Positions 35,135 to 46,922 of a stretch of DNA of 64,000 bases are shown in pieces. Each line of letters opens with the position of its first letter. Positions within the stretch are counted from its first letter, which is position 1. The notes under the pieces were generated by a model that was given only the letters and a program-made list of their open reading frames with translations, made no database searches and was not told the DNA's origin. The position numbers were made by a program, and so were the translations under genes. The stretch comes from Allantophomopsis cytisporea (Eukaryota; Ascomycota; Leotiomycetes; Phacidiales; Phacidiaceae): assembly GCA_024752435.1 (NCBI GenBank), contig CP103030.1, positions 558,001 to 622,000 on the forward strand, in the 5' to 3' direction.

Positions 35135-36826
35135 TCACTTGTTACTCTCCTTAAAAGTTAACCCCCCACCCCAGCTAATCTCAGAATTCTTCCCACCTGC
35201 CGTAACCTTTCCTTCTTTAACACCCGTCTCATACGCACAAGAGCCCATGTCCAACTTCGTCGCCTTACCGGTAGGTGAAATATCGAAGTCAAAAATATCC
35301 ATTGGCATGCCGAGAGTTGTGCACGCGTTAGGAATATCTACGATACCTGCCACGTGTCCCTGAATAGGTGCGCACGACAACAGTAGATAGACCTGGTAGT
35401 CACTATAACCGAAGCGGCGCAAGTATTCGATACATCCTGCTGGAGTCAGTCTCTACTGTAAATATGAGGAGAGGGAAGTAGGCTTACGCAGAGTTGTCTC
35501 ACGGTAGGCGACTGCCACATCCATATAGTGCTGCTTGCCATGATGGTCGACAGAGAAACCTTCAAACGTCAAGTAGCGTCCCGGGCCGTAGTGTGGCTCG
35601 ACTGGACCTGGCAAGTACAATGGCGACTTCATGCCCAGGTCCGACATCCCATTCTTCATCACCTTAAAGTTGATCGTAGTGACGCCTGCCATTTCGATGG
35701 CACCACAAAATGATATTTCTCCATCTCCTTCTATAAGAAAACTTATATCAGCATACACTCTACAATCCAGATGTGGTACTGATATCCTTACGAGAGAAAT
35801 GCAGATCGCCAACACTGAACTTGGCACCTTTGACGTGCACAGGTAAGTACACCTTGCTTCCCCTGCTCAGGTTCTTGATGTCACAGTTTCCGCCATGCTC
35901 AGGTCGACCTGGAATAGTTCGAGCGCCCTCACGCCCAATCTTGGCCTTAAGGTCACCAGATGCGCCTCCGGCATGGACATTCGTCTCATTTGGTGGCTGG
36001 GCTACGATACGGTCGAGCTTATTGGCGGCAATCAGTTCGCCCTCACGCTTGTTCCAAGTTGCAAGGACTTCGGCCGATGGTGCACACCCGAGGATTCCTG
36101 GGTGAATAAGACCTGGAAACTTCACGTGGGGAATATGGCGGGAAGTGCAGTAGATGCCCTCGAAATCCCAGATAGCTTTCGCACTATGATCTCGTCAGAT
36201 TTTCACATGAGAAATGGTCAGAAACCGCAGGATTCACTTACGCACTTGGGTAGATCTCATCAAGAAATCCACCTCCATTTTCCTTGGCGAAGACTCCCGA
36301 GAAACCCCATGGCTGTTCCTGGAATGGTTGGACATCCATGATTTCTACAAGTAGAACATCGCCCGGCTCGGCACCTTCGATTTCGAACGGACCTGAGAGG
36401 TAATGGATCATAGTAAGATCAACATTTTTCATGTCATCGGCACTGTCGTTGTTGCCAATTTGGCCGCCTGTAGTGACGTTAGCACTGACAGACATGTAAA
36501 AGACGGAGGAACTTTCCAGTCCAGTCTACACACTCAATCTTTACAGTTTCGCCATCTTTGATTGTGTCGGCGAAAGGAACTAGTTTTTGTTATTTGATAG
36601 GTTCTCTGATGGGCATTCTGATGTGCTCACTGTCTGGATGCCAACGGTTCTACAATTGTCAGTATAGTTTAAAACTCAATGGAATTTATGAGTAAGGTTG
36701 GACTTTGGACAGATTATAGCTACTCGTAACCACATAATTGAGGGCACATACATGAAGCTTTGGCTGCTTTGAAGCATGCTCATCGAAAGACACCTTACAA
36801 ACGGTTCTGATTTCCTTGAGACCCAT
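35135..36826 (-). CDS. Formamidase/acetamidase family amidohydrolase (FmdA/AmdA)
   Basis: Seven exons give 439 aa: 36826-36752, 36649-36631, 36579-36517, 36467-36242, 36183-35792, 35730-35488 and 35436-35135. The family releases ammonia from formamide or short-chain amides and normally forms a cytosolic homo-oligomer. Recognisable blocks are LHNRWHPD, ECVDWTG, GGQIGNNDSADD, VHYLSGP-like IHYLSGPFEIEGAEPGD, FPGLIHPGILGCAPS, IPGRPEHGGNCDIKNLSRGSKV and DFDISPT near the end. The third intron is odd. To keep the frame and the ECVDWTGGQI motif it must start with GA at 36516 (TGGACTG/GAAAGT), where GTAAGT would be expected. The only in-frame canonical choice of normal length starts at 36531 and deletes five residues of the motif. 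Substrate specificity between formamide and acetamide cannot be told. Confidence 0.87.
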
Positions 36827-37441
36827 TGCGAGAATAGATAGTATTGAAAACGGATTTGGGAAATGTAGAGGAAGAGAATGGTCAATACGGGAGCAATGAG
36901 AATGTTTGGAAGAGACGGAGGGGAAGGAGAAGAAAGCAGCTTACAATCACAGGAATACTATTGTTATCATTCCTTATGTAGTCTACCTACCATACCTCAC
37001 CATAAGTCCGAGGGATTAATCCTTAATGTCCCCGCATGTAGATAGAACGACGTAATGGGGTCTGCGCGGGACAAGACGCGCGATAAGCTTCGGAGTGGGC
37101 TGCGTGGAATGATAAGAGGTCCCAGTCGTTGTGCTAAGGTAGTTCTTGCACTAGCTATGGCCCCCGCCACCAACCACAACGTCTACATACTTTCAAAAGC
37201 GGGGATGGGACGGTCTATGGAAACATGGAAATTGCTAATTGATGATAGCAAGCATTCGGAGAGCCGAATTTATTGTGAATCGCCCATTCACATTATTGAT
37301 AGATAGTAATTGCCATTACAACTTGCTATGTATGATATATTACTGTGTATCGCTATCTTACTTCAACACTCACAGTAACACAGCATGCATAATAAACAAA
37401 ACAAAAAAAGCCTACCTTGGACTAGCTTCCCTTGCGGCCAC
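36827..37441. other. Intergenic region formamidase to UsgS-like gene
   Basis: About 615 bp with the formamidase promoter and the UsgS-like 3' region, both on the minus strand. No coding region or named site seen. Confidence 0.5.
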
Positions 37442-38799
37442 TCATCGATTTCGCAGCTCTGCATTCGTGTTGTAAGGCGGTGGTGGTCTTGATGGTATCG
37501 AAGAGCTCTGACCCGGGCTAATCGGACTTTGTGCTGTAGAATCCGCACTGTGAGTTCGTACTGCGGCATCTAGATTGCTCAGATCCAAGCTTAGAAATTG
37601 ATGTTTGTTCTTCCATGTCTGCTCTTTTTCGGCAAACCCTGCGCTGTTGGCCGGCGCTGGCGGTGGATCGGTGATTTTGGTGATCAAATATGCTGTCGAC
37701 GCCTCCGCAATACCATAAATGAGGACTCCAAGCAGTGGAATACGCAGAAAGATATAAAAGCCAACACCGAAACCGAATAAAAGACCCTCACGATCATGAA
37801 ACCAGCGTCTTTTCTGTTCCTTCGTGAAATGAATACGAGAGAAATACGGCTCAAGCTGTTGTTTGATGTCAGCGGTTATGTAAGTCGGGTTCAGGATCAT
37901 CTTACCAGTTCACGCATAAGACTTCTAGATGAGAAGTAAGTCTGAAGGAAAATGACCAGGTATCTTCTAGGTAGAAAGATACCGGTGCCGAAAATCAAAG
38001 CTGCTGGGCCAAGTCCAACAGCTTTATTAAATGTGTAGAAACTGGCCGCTGGGAGAACAAAACGTCCAACGTAGGGAAGATAAGACAGTGCAAATACAGC
38101 CAAAGATATTCCAGCCTTTCTTCCGAATTTCATCAAAAACATTGTAACAGCTTCTGCTGTGCTTTTCGAGTGTGTGCTTCCATCGCGAGTTTCATATAGA
38201 CGCAAGTTTGGATAATACATTGGTCGAAGAGTCGAGGGATCTTCTGCCTTGTGCTTCTCGGTATATGTATAGTCAACCCATTGAAGGGAATCCATGAACC
38301 TAACATATCAAATCAGTTAAATCCACCGGACTTCAGTAAGCTACTAACATGTTGTCAAGTGTGGGGGTAATATATCTCATCAAAGTGAAGAGGAAGAAAG
38401 GCACTTGGAGCACATAGTCCTGGAGGAAATCGAGGCCGTTGACAAGCTTCTCATCCCACGTCGCTCTCTCAAAGTCGGCAATGAAGGAAAGAAACCATAA
38501 CAGAACCTTGACAAAAAATATCTGGGACCTCTGTCAGCACTAGCGCCATGTCCAGCAACAAGGGATCTTACGGGGATGGCGATACCGATTCTTATAGCTA
38601 TTCCTGCAGCCACTGCAATGGCAACCTGTTTATAGTGCTCACTGGTAAAGAGACCAGGGTTCTGTAGAGCTCTCAAAGCTCCAACAACAGTCAACTCTGC
38701 ACCTCTGAGAATGGAGTTGATGTCGAAGTTGGTGACGGCAAGCTTTTGCTTCCATTGCTCTTTTGTCAACGTGGGCTTTTGGTCGTGCTTGTCCGCCAT
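37442..38799 (-). CDS. Transmembrane protein UsgS-like
   Basis: Four exons, 38799-38572, 38521-38349, 38299-37906 and 37855-37442, encode 402 aa. It resembles the filamentous-fungal membrane protein annotated as UsgS. Diagnostic blocks are LAVTNFDINSILRGAELTVVGALRALQNP, WVDYTYTEKHKAEDPSTLRPMYYPNL, FGRKAGISLAVFALSYLPYVGRFVLPAASFYTFNKAVG and PLLGVLIYGIAEASTAYLITKITDPPP. Several hydrophobic segments of membrane-spanning length are present (around residues 60-95, 185-250 and 295-325). The C-terminus is polar and Pro/Ser-rich. Biochemical function is unknown. The name comes from similarity only. It is divergent from INP1 across about 590 bp. Confidence 0.8.
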
Positions 38800-39385
38800 G
38801 CTGGAGGGATTTCTGGAGAGACCTCAATTCGAGCTCGGAATCTGGGGTGGAGGTCTCACTTTAAGTAAATAGATCGTATCCTTGACAGTTCTGGGTTGTA
38901 TAAAGAATGGGAAGTGTGTCGTGTGCATAACCAGGTTCTCCATAGTTCATATTTATTTTGGGCGAGCGAGCTTGAACTGCTAGATGACGCACACGCGCTA
39001 GGAGTCCAGTTCAAGCTTCCCGTCCGGAGACCGGTCGGTCGACGCGCCGTTATGAACGGGAGGGAGGATCATGAGACTACAAGTTGTGCGGTGGTGCGTA
39101 CCTCCTCGTTAATTATATACTTTATTTAGAGAACTGTAAGGTACATAGCTTCTATCAGCTCACTTTCGTTCACTCTTGTTCGCGACAGTATCAATCACGG
39201 GCGCATCAATGTCCCACTTTGACATGCGTTGAAATTCATGCTCTAAACGATGGTGCAAGGTTGATCCCTCGATCTCTCGAAACGCCCCCGCGCTCCTAAC
39301 ATGTTTCAATCCAACGACTCATCCCACGATAACTACAAATTTTGACAAGAGATGAGACACATCCAATCCATCAACGACACTTGAT
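38800..39385. promoter_or_regulatory. Divergent region between UsgS-like gene and INP1
   Basis: 586 bp separating two start codons on opposite strands. It must hold both promoters and leaders. No individual site was identified with confidence. Confidence 0.5.
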
Positions 39386-41080
39386 ATGGAGGCTCGTTCA
39401 GCATCACCAGCACCATCGCAAGCACCGGTTCGGTCATCCACTTTTCCGATAAGACTCCAGGACACGTCCGAGAGGAGGGTAGCAGCAACGCCACGAGCGG
39501 ATTCGGGGGTGGAGACATTATACATACATCCAGCTGCGAAAATAATATCATTTTCGACCACTTCTGCGAATATAAGGCCCAGCACAAGCTATGGGCGCAC
39601 TCCAACTGTTGAAGAAAAACCCGGGTCTCTTCCATGGAATACGCGAGTAGAACGGACTTTAGCAGTTGGTATGATCGATCGTACTTATCACAGGTTGTCC
39701 GCATACTGACTTGTTCAACTAGGACCTCTCAAGATCTACAGAGCGCCAGGTTCCGTTGCGTTTATCAATTGCGGGAATGCTCTTCAGCCAATTCTTCCGA
39801 GGTCACAATGTTGGTGTGTTGATGATACAAGAAGTAAATTCGTGCTCCAGATCCATCGACCTCAATATTGGCGTATTGAATTACCATATGCAGAATCCGA
39901 GGACTTACGAAGGTTGGAAGAGTTCCGTGATATTCTTGGTACAATACTGCGTTACGAAAAGACGGCATGCCCTTTTGTTCGAAACTTTACAGTACAATTA
40001 CCCGAACCGCCTCAAGAGCCGATCATAAAACGACCCTGGAGACCTGTTGTGCGAGCCGCTGATGAAATTCCCCCGGTCCCGAAGCTACCAAAGCTTGGAT
40101 CTTCGCCTCCGACTGAGGTCGACAGTGCCGACGAATATTACTCCGCAGTATCAGACGAAGACGTTGAAAATATTCCAGAGGCAGTGGAGGATGAATACAG
40201 TGATACTACAGAGGATGACAACCTCACTCCAACAAATCCATTCCCGCGATCTTACTATGCATCGGGATTGGAATCACAAAAAACTCTACCAAGGCCGAAT
40301 GTGTTAAAAACAACCCACTCAGTAATGGCACCTCCGAAACTGACACTTATTGCATCACCTCCATCCAAATCTACCAAGAAGAATTTATCGGGCAGTTGCA
40401 AATCTTCCTCCAGCTCTGGGCATAGTTCTCCTCCCATTCTCCCACCTACTCCACCAGAGTCCATCACCGACTCACCTCAGCGCAACAGGTTGTTAATTCA
40501 TTCAGCCATAGACACTGATATTTCGGAACGGGGTCTTCCACGAACTCCTAGCATTCAGTCCATCGATACGACGTCGTCTGAGTCGAAACCCAAAGCAACT
40601 AATCTCTCCATTATTGGCCGTAAACAGGAGACGAACTTACTTGTACCAACAACTTCCAGACCTCGGCACACTCGCAATCGGTCAAAAACTGATGTCGGCT
40701 CGAGAGTCCGCAATTACTCGCCTCTCCCACCAGCAGTAAACATACATTCCCCTACTTACAGCAAGCCTCGGCGTCTACAGACCAAGTCACACATACCCAC
40801 AGCTATCATACAAAAGACTTGCGAAATACTGCTCTCCCCTCCAAGTCATCTCATCCAGCTCATGGTCAACATTGCATCTCGGATCACAGCTGGTGAATGG
40901 AGGGGAATGATTTTTGGATTCGGAGAGGGTGGAGAGAAAATTGTCGGACAATGGGATTATTCCGATGGTGATCCTCTCGACACTTGGGGAGAGGACGATT
41001 ATGGTATGAGCTTGGGCGGCGCCTCTCAGATGAGGCGAACACCCATGCCCGGTGGGTGTGACAGTTGGGACTCTGACTAA
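39386..41080 (+). CDS. INP1: Inheritance of peroxisomes protein 1 (INP1)
   Basis: Two exons, 39386-39668 and 39723-41080, encode 546 aa. INP1 tethers peroxisomes to the cell cortex (through Pex3 in yeast) so that some stay in the mother compartment. The N-terminal INP1 domain is clear after splicing: LPWNTRVERTLAVGPLKIYR, APGSVAFINCG, LQPILPRSQCWCVDD and SKFVLQIHRPQYWRIELP. Then follows YAESEDLRRLEEFRDILGTILRYEKTACPF. The rest is Ser/Pro/Thr-rich and acidic, probably disordered. A short amphipathic segment near the C-terminus (PPSHLIQLMVNIASRITAGEWRG) is also conserved among filamentous fungi. The intron is 54 nt, from GTATGA to ACTAG. In hyphae this protein may affect peroxisome distribution (inference). 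Confidence 0.88.
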
Positions 41081-42169
41081 AGTACCAACGGTCACTGATG
41101 GAGCGGTGTTGTCCCCTTTGAGTATATCTGGCAACATTAGGATCTGCATGCTTGGTAGATCTTCAGATTTGTTTGTTAGTTTGGGTGTAATGAGCGAGCT
41201 ATCGAATCATATTTCTGTGTACAGTATGTATAGCGAGGCGTAAAGGGCATAGGATATTCAAGGAGCGGGTGCTGGCTTTTGGGACATAATAACGATGTTG
41301 TTGATTCTGCGTCTTGGGCCATTTATACCAATGGAGGCGAAGAGATCTGCATGCAGTTGTCGTTTTTGCTTGCGTCAATACTATGAACTACAGGTTGTAG
41401 TGGTAACGAATATGCATGATCATCATGGTAAGTAATCCGGATCTCACATTATCTCTAGAGACGGAGATGCTTCCTTCGAACACCCCAAAAGTTTCTTAGG
41501 AGCAGTAGCAGTGGCGCAGGATTCAGCGAAGGACAATGGGGGTCCGTGAGGTTTGACCTCGACTCTGTGCGGGCGTTCGTGCGTTGGAAGTGAATTAAAG
41601 TCAAGCTTTTCTGCGCTGTGGGCGTGGAGTGGGGCGGCAGTATGTATGTACATCACCGCGCGTAGCGGGATGGCAGATCGTGGAGCGACTCAGAATGCCT
41701 GTTGGAACTGTTTTGATAAGCGGAGTACCTTGTGTCCAGTGCGTTTGTTCGTTGAAGATGAGCAATTGGGCGAATTCCAAAAGGGAGCTGAAGAGGAATC
41801 TTGACGATATGATATTGTATGATATGATATCAATCTGATCTTTCTATCGTGCTATGTCCTACAAACTTTTGAAACCTTTGGTGTCCTCCGCAAAAGGGTT
41901 GCAGTTAGTGACAGACGGGCAAAAATGGATGGCAGCCACATGCCCACTTGATGGACAATATATTTGGTGCTCCATGAATCATATTGGTTTCCGGGATGTG
42001 TCAAGTAGACAAGGAGGCATCAACATTCTTTCAACACTTGGCAGCTTTCTCGTGGTAGTTTAGAGTACAGCTCGGGGCTGTTGGGCTGCATTCCCTACCG
42101 TGGAAAGTTGGAACTACACATGGAGGTCATGCTACTTTGACTATGTACCCATCGATATTCGTTCGTGAA

Positions 42170-42245
42170 AAATGAAAAATGAAAAATGAAAAATAAAATA
42201 TATAAAATAAAATATAAAATATAAAATATAAAATATACAATATAC
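42170..42245. repeat. AT-rich tandem tract (AAAATGA then AAATATA units)
   Basis: A tract of four GAAAAAT-type units followed by repeated ATAAAATAT units. Non-coding, upstream of wc-1. Confidence 0.85.
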
Positions 42246-42481
42246 AAACTAAAAAAGATTGGCGAAAATGTTTATTTTGATCTATCCTTTACAGCCGGTC
42301 GATTATGCTTGCTCCGTGATATTACAACCACTTAGATATCTATGACTTACTCTACCTATTGAATAGCATCATGTTCAATACCCAAGTATGAGTGAGTGAA
42401 CATTCCATAAATGCATGACATTTCCTAGTCTCTCAGGATTTCACCGGTCCACTAATCCACGAGTCTACCCGTCCAACCGCG

Positions 42482-42510
42482 GAAGCGTAGAAGCGTAGAA
42501 GCGTAGAAGC
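42482..42510. repeat. Three tandem AAGCGTAG(A) 9-mers
   Basis: Three consecutive copies of a 9-base unit, GAAGCGTAG, in the wc-1 upstream region. Confidence 0.8.
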
Positions 42511-42727
42511 CGCCTTCACCGTGAGGCTGCTGCTTAACGCGGGCGAATACACATAAGGTATTCACTTATTGCTGTCGTCAAAGGGAAAGGGGAGGCTACC
42601 TAGGTACGCAGTAGAGTGAATACCTGTCTGAACTTCTAGTTACAGTATCTACCAACCTACGTACCATCGAACCATTTTCGCTACTTGCTATTGGAGAGCA
42701 AGACGCAGCCAGCAACCACCAGCCAAA

Positions 42728-42796
42728 GGCAAGCAAGCACAAGCACAAGCACAAGCACAAGCACAAGCACCAACCAGCACCAACCAGCACCAACCG
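42728..42796. repeat. CAAGCA and CAGCACCAAC tandem repeats in the wc-1 leader
   Basis: About six CAAGCA hexamers followed by three CAGCACCAAC-type decamers. They lie in the presumed wc-1 promoter or 5' leader, and the tract contains no ATG. Confidence 0.85.
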
Positions 42797-43228
42797 AACA
42801 AAGTGTGAAAGGGTATTCGGGACCAAAAACACACCCTCCTCTACTCACGAATCAATCAATATCTGAATAATCGTAACGACGACCACAACTAACAATCTCC
42901 TCTGCCTCCAACATAGTGACTATCCTCAATCCATATCCGGTGAACCATCCTTTAATATCAACCTACAATCCTCTACAACACTCAGTCAATCTTGCATTGA
43001 TCCTTTTGCTCCTCGACACACGCCGCATACATCATCCTAGACTGCACTGACCACTTGGAAAGCCTCATCAGTATTGCGAACTCCTTCTCAGCGCAAACCG
43101 TGAATAGATCTTCCCCGCCATACCTCCCACACGACCACTATCTGTGCCACACAAGAACTCCAAGTCGCCTAGGCATTCGCGGTAATCGGGAGGGTACAAC
43201 GTCGACGTCGATAGAGGGCGGGTTTCGG

Positions 43229-43382
43229 ATGCCCGCTTTATCAGCACTCTTACGAGCCTCGAGTTTTTGATGGTCGTCCAAAACGTCGGATTAGAAAAGG
43301 ATCTCTCGACAACCTGATGCATCGCTATTTGCACGAGGATACGGGGCTCGAACAAGCGACAGGTTGGATGCTGGAGTCATGA
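43229..43382 (+). promoter_or_regulatory. Chain of three overlapping upstream ORFs before wc-1
   Basis: The first ATG in the roughly 570 bases before this point is at 43229. It opens uORF1 (43229-43270, 13 codons). Its TGA shares an A with the ATG of uORF2 (43270-43317, 15 codons). That TGA again shares its A with the ATG of uORF3 (43317-43382, 21 codons). The TGA of uORF3 overlaps the wc-1 ATG at 43379 as ATGA. Each junction is a -1 step. This layout is that of termination-reinitiation control. Whether the mature leader keeps this region is not known. Confidence 0.6.
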
Positions 43383-46300
43383 ATCAATTCTTTGGTACGC
43401 AATACTCCAAGGAGGATCTACAACAGCGTGTGGCTCTCCGCCGCCAGGCGTCTCACAACGTACGAAGCATGAGCCTGGACACGCCCACTCAAGAGGAGAA
43501 TCCCATGGATATGGCAGATATGTCAGGTGGTGACACGTTGGACGATATTATTATGCAAAACAGCAAGGAACTGCAACGGAGGCAAAGTTTCCCACAACAC
43601 TATGGCGATGGACAATCCCACGATCGGAGACCTTCCATGCTGGAGTTTGGCTCCAGTAGAGAAATCGGCGAATTCCAGTTCGGCAACCCCTCAGGCACGA
43701 ATAATATGTCGCCGCAACATTCGGTGGGCGAGCTCGATATGTCTGGATATGGGGATCTGACTTCTGCTATGCTGAATGGACCGGGGTTCACTGCTTCGAT
43801 GCTTGCGAACAACCCCTTAGCGATGGATACGAGTGGACCCTTTCAAAGCATGCATGCTGATATGATGGGAAATTTTATGGGCTTTCCATCTATGGGTATG
43901 GACGGCATGGATGGGGATGGTCAACAGATGGATTTATTTAGCGCCAACAATTTTTCGACACCCGAATTTACACAGGCAATGACCTCAATGCCATCGAACT
44001 CTTTTATGCCGATGGTCTCAAATATGGATATGGGAGGGAGCTCAGCGACCGCTGGGCCAAACATGCGAGACGATGATATGTTATCTGGTGTACCCGGTCT
44101 GAGTATTTCGGATCCGAGCGTGCAGCAAGGAATTGCAGGCTTTGGTCAGGACATCCAAAATAACGTCTTCAACGTCGATAGTAATAGTAACAATGCCCAT
44201 ACCCCTACAGTGAGCGAGCCAGCTAGAAGTGCCATCACTGCTGGGCCAGCTCAAGTTGAGCCCAAGCCGTCTCCTGACAACAACCAACCTAGTTTTCGGA
44301 ATGTGTACTCATCGAGTGGATTCGACATGCTTGGGGCATTGATGCGAGTCGCTACGAGGAAGAACCCAGAGATCAACATCGGGGCTGTCGATATGTCGTG
44401 CGCTTTCGTGGTTTGCGATGTCACACAGGCAGACTGTCCTATTGTGTATGTTTCCGATATTTTCGAGCGTCTGACTGGTTACAACAAGCACGAAGTTTTG
44501 GGTCGAAATTGTCGATTCTTACAAGCACCTGATGGCAAGGTCATGACCGGAGTGAAGCGTAAATACGTTGATGACGATTCTGTTTACTATCTGAAAAGGC
44601 AGATTGGGTCACTGAAGGAAGCACAGCGAAGCTTAATCAACTACCGCAAAGGTGGACAACCATTCATGAACCTCCTTACCATGATTCCAATTACTTGGGA
44701 TTCGGACGATGTCAAGTATTTTGTCGGCTTCCAAGTCGATTTGGTCGAACAACCAGGGTCTGTTGCAGGCAAAGGTTCTGGTGGTTCATATACCGTGAAT
44801 TACTCCCAAAGCTCTCTTCCAAGATACACTTTCCAGCCTCCGGAGCCGTCACGAAATCAGCAAGATTCTGGACATACATTGAGTCGAGACGATGTCTCAT
44901 CTGTCCTGAAGTCAGCGATGAATGGGGGACCATCAGACATGGCTAAGCGTGTTTGGGATAAAGTATTGTTAGAGAACTCGGACGATGTTGTGCATGTTCT
45001 TTCTTTGAAAGGACTCTTCCTCTACCTTTCCCCATCGAGTAAACATGTTCTCGAATACGACGCGTCGGAACTTGTTGGTACAGCCTTATCTTCCGTCTGT
45101 CATCCTAGTGATATCGTTCCCGTAACGAGAGAGTTGAAGGATACATCGACAGGCGCAACCGTCAATGTGGTGTTTAGGATCAGGAGGAAAAAGAGTGGAT
45201 ACACTTGGTTTGAGAGCCACGGCTCACTATGTGTCGAGCAAGGGAAGGGGAGAAAATGCATCATCTTGGTGGGACGTGAGCGTCCAGTATATACTCTGGG
45301 CCGTTTGGATATCGAGAATGTTGGTGGAATAGGGGAGAATGAGCTGTGGACGAAACTCTCAACTTCAGGAATGTTCTTGTTTGTCTCCTCGCATGTCAGA
45401 GCACTACTGGATCGGCAACCAGATGACTTGATAGGCACAAGCATCCAAGCATTGATGCGTCCAGAATCCAAGGCTGAATTTGGCCGATGCCTTGAACGAG
45501 TACGAACTGGCAAACGTGTTGTCTTCAAGCACGAAATCATGAACAAGCGTGGTCAAATTCTGCAAGCCCAGACAACTATGTATCCTGGTGATGCATCTGA
45601 AGGCACCAAACCTACGTTCTTGGTTGGCCAGACTCGTCTTCTGAAGGCAACACGAGCAACTGCTCCAGCTATCTCATCATCAAAGTCGGTGACTTCTAGT
45701 GGTAGACCTGTCATGGATAACAATGGTTCAACGACACCACGTAGTCCTTCTATAGGCTTAACATCTACAGACGATATGAAAGGAAAGTTGCCACTTATAA
45801 CACATCACGATGGCATTCTTACACAAGCTGGAGGTGGAGGCTTAGCAATTGGCTCGCAGGACGCAGCTCTGGCGTCTGAAGATAACATCTTTGACGAGCT
45901 CAAGACGACTCGCTGTACATCTTGGCAATTCGAACTGCGACAAATGGAAAAGAGCAACAGGCTACTCAGCGAAGAACTTGCAAGTCTACTAAGCAGTAGG
46001 AAGAAGCGGAAACGCAGGAAGGGTGCGGGAAATTTGCAACGGGATTGTGCAAACTGCCACACAAGGGTCACTCCCGAATGGCGAAGAGGGCCCAGTGGAC
46101 AGAGAGATCTCTGCAATAGTTGTGGCCTAAGATGGGCAAAAACGGTGAGTCTGCGTACTGATTTTGATTCCTTATCCACAGACATAAGCGCCAAGGAGTC
46201 ATCCGTGGACAGCAAATCGTTGTGAGATGACTTCAAGTATCCACAAATAGCGAAACTATTATCACCTTCGCGGCCGGATGCATCACCCTAGCGAAGGCTT

Positions 46301-46922
46301 TTGCGTCTTATTCGCGAGTGTCGCACCAAAATTGTTGCCCCACTTCATCATCTTGCTCGCTGCCTTTCTAATTATGTCCCTTATTTCGCTGTCCTCTTGC
46401 CAGCGAACCAATGTTAGCAAGAACTATCATTTACCCTATCATACCTTTTCTTACAGCCTATACTACCCTTTATCACTTTGTCTCCCAAAAGAATTGCAGG
46501 TAATTTAACCAAGTCCTGTTCACTGACATGAGATCCTCTAGACTGGGCGAGTGTCTCCTCGCACATCTTCTCGACGCTCAGATGGCGATACAGCTTCTAA
46601 GCACTCAGCATCTCCTCAGCATTCCTCGCCACTTCAACAAGAGGCTCTATCCTCATCAAAAATGGTGTCTCATTCATCTACGCCAAACTTGAATCCGAAC
46701 CCAAAGAAACACGCTCATCCGAGCATGAATCCCGCAGTTGTGACTAATGGAAGTTCAACGCCTGTAGCAGGAGCCTCCAATCCCTCAAACACAGTTGATG
46801 TGAACGGAGAGAAAAGGACGACGATGGAGAGTCAGCCTGTGCACGCGCCAAGCCAAGGGTTCAAGGATGGAGGTGCAAATGGTATCACGAAGATTGATGA
46901 AGTGGATGAGCCTACAGGGTGA
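43379..46922 (+). CDS. wc-1: White collar-1 blue-light receptor and GATA-type transcription factor
   Basis: Two exons, 43379-46144 and 46542-46922, encode 1048 aa. With WC-2 it forms the white collar complex, which senses blue light through flavin and drives light and clock genes. The N-terminus (MNQFFGTQYSKEDLQQ) has no poly-Q tract. The LOV domain at about 345-465 carries the flavin-binding motif GRNCRFLQ with the adduct-forming Cys378. Two further PAS domains follow (about 515-640 and 645-760). A basic signal (RKKRKRRKG) precedes the zinc finger C-x2-C-x18-C-x2-C starting at Cys890. The 397-nt intron lies right after CGLRWAKT. Reading through it adds an alternative tail of 27 residues ending in a stop at 46225. 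Start 43379 agrees with the family start. Confidence 0.94.

Larger units (their letters stand above)
41081..42660. other. Intergenic region INP1 to the wc-1 leader
   Basis: About 1.6 kb without supportable genes. It includes an AT-rich AAAATG/AAATAT tandem tract at about 42170-42245 and three copies of AAGCGTAGA at about 42482-42510. Open frames are short and without motifs. Confidence 0.5.

Noticed and set aside
42685..42870. Short frame coding a Ser-Thr repeat upstream of wc-1
   Set aside because: It has no ATG and is created by the CAAGCA microsatellite.
46278..46508. Hydrophobic 76-codon frame inside the wc-1 intron region
   Set aside because: Its frame does not connect to either wc-1 exon with good splice sites, and it starts well within the intron.
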